From Thermoplasmata archaeon (GTDB lineage: Archaea; Thermoplasmatota; Thermoplasmata; UBA10834): 5,574 nucleotides of DNA. A program made the translations under genes and the position numbers. Positions 5,280 to 5,574 of this stretch are shown here, piece by piece. How positions within the stretch are numbered: the first letter of the stretch is position 1; the number at the start of each line of letters is the position of its first letter. The DNA lies in contig DUGQ01000242.1 in NCBI GenBank assembly GCA_013331315.1, positions 2,645 through 8,218 of the forward strand, given 5' to 3'. Under the pieces are notes generated by a model. The model made no database searches. It saw only the letters and a program-made list of their open reading frames with translations, and was not told the DNA's origin.

Positions 5280-5540
5280 TTAGACCGTCAACTTGAAAAC
5301 CGCGTCGTGCGGTCGGACTCTGTCCTTGACCTTTATGCCGACAGCCTGACCTGTCGACGCGCTCGGCACGGGATTGCGGTCTATCTCCATCGAGTCGACC
5401 TTCTGCTCGAAATCAGTGGTCGCACCTCTGATGCGTATCGTGTCCCCGATCGCGATGGTCCCTGCGGTGATCTCGATCGCCGCGACAGAGGGCTTCGCGA
5501 AGAACTGGATCACCTTGCCAACCTCTGTTTCCTCAGACAT
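5280..5540 (-). CDS. EF-Tu domain 2-like small protein (translation factor-like), 86 aa
   Basis: A free-standing beta-barrel related to domain 2 of EF-Tu/EF-1A GTPases. After a short acidic start (MSEETEVGKV), the chain shows the expected strands: VIQFFAKPSVAAIEI, a turn at ITAGTIAIGDTIRIRG (24-39), DFEQKVDSMEIDRNPVPS, TGQAVGIKV (63-71) and DRVRPHDAVFKL. There is no GTP-binding domain, so it cannot act as a translation GTPase on its own; archaeal genomes carry such small proteins annotated 'translation elongation factor-like', with no proven role known to me. I prefer the ATG at 5540 because it matches the usual length of about 85 residues; a purine-rich GGGGGTAGAAGG precedes it. An in-frame ATG at 5570 would add ten residues (MMRIRLGGRR) unlike the family. 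It sits 33 bp upstream of the asparaginase gene on the same strand and could be partly co-transcribed with it. Confidence 0.82.
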   Translation of the reverse strand: MSEETEVGKVIQFFAKPSVAAIEITAGTIAIGDTIRIRGATTDFEQKVDSMEIDRNPVPSASTGQAVGIKVKDRVRPHDAVFKLTV

Positions 5541-5574
5541 CCTTCTACCCCCTAATCGAATCCGCATCATGGTA

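Noticed and set aside
1..5574. CRISPR array, transposase, insertion-sequence ends or phage genes
   Set aside because: No regularly spaced direct repeats, no transposase or integrase motifs and no paired terminal repeats with target duplication were seen.

Overview
The window looks archaeal. Evidence for this is an ADP-forming acyl-CoA synthetase alpha subunit, a stand-alone protein resembling EF-Tu domain 2, a very small zinc ribbon of the DUF5679 type, a winged-helix/TerB-like fusion, and AT-rich TATA-like elements placed 23-29 nt upstream of several start codons, as expected for leaderless archaeal transcripts. Genes are GC-rich and tightly packed. The gene set would suit a euryarchaeal, Thermoplasmata-like lineage, but that class assignment is inferred from memory of the families and is not proven here.

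Layout. On the minus strand at the left are two paralogous CBS-pair proteins. The second (1-318) runs off the window, and the two are joined by an ATGA stop/start overlap. Diverging from them across a 153-bp promoter region is the acyl-CoA synthetase alpha subunit (888-2279, plus). It has its catalytic histidine but no beta (ATP-grasp) partner in view. A hairpin at 2295-2341 separates it from a convergent 49-aa zinc-ribbon gene (2370-2519, minus).

From 2520 to 3285 lies a stretch with no recognisable gene. Its first 400 bases are full of nested inverted repeats and are best read as a candidate structured RNA, with a weaker competing reading as a leaderless 124-aa orphan ORF. The rest is AT-rich and contains TATA-like sequence. 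Next is a 47-aa single-pass membrane protein (3286-3429, minus), divergent by 47 bp from a winged-helix/TerB-like protein (3477-4337, plus). The latter converges, with 3 bp between stops, on an isoaspartyl peptidase/L-asparaginase (4341-5246, minus). Upstream of that is the EF-Tu domain 2-like gene (5280-5540, minus).

Functional links are limited. The CBS pair proteins (typically adenine-nucleotide sensors) stand opposite an enzyme family that makes ATP from acyl-CoA, and the small membrane protein may be a partner of the winged-helix/TerB protein because they share a promoter; both links are inferences. The most unusual items are the structured block, the overlooked 47-aa membrane protein, and two single TATA elements that each sit about 25 nt from start codons on both sides.
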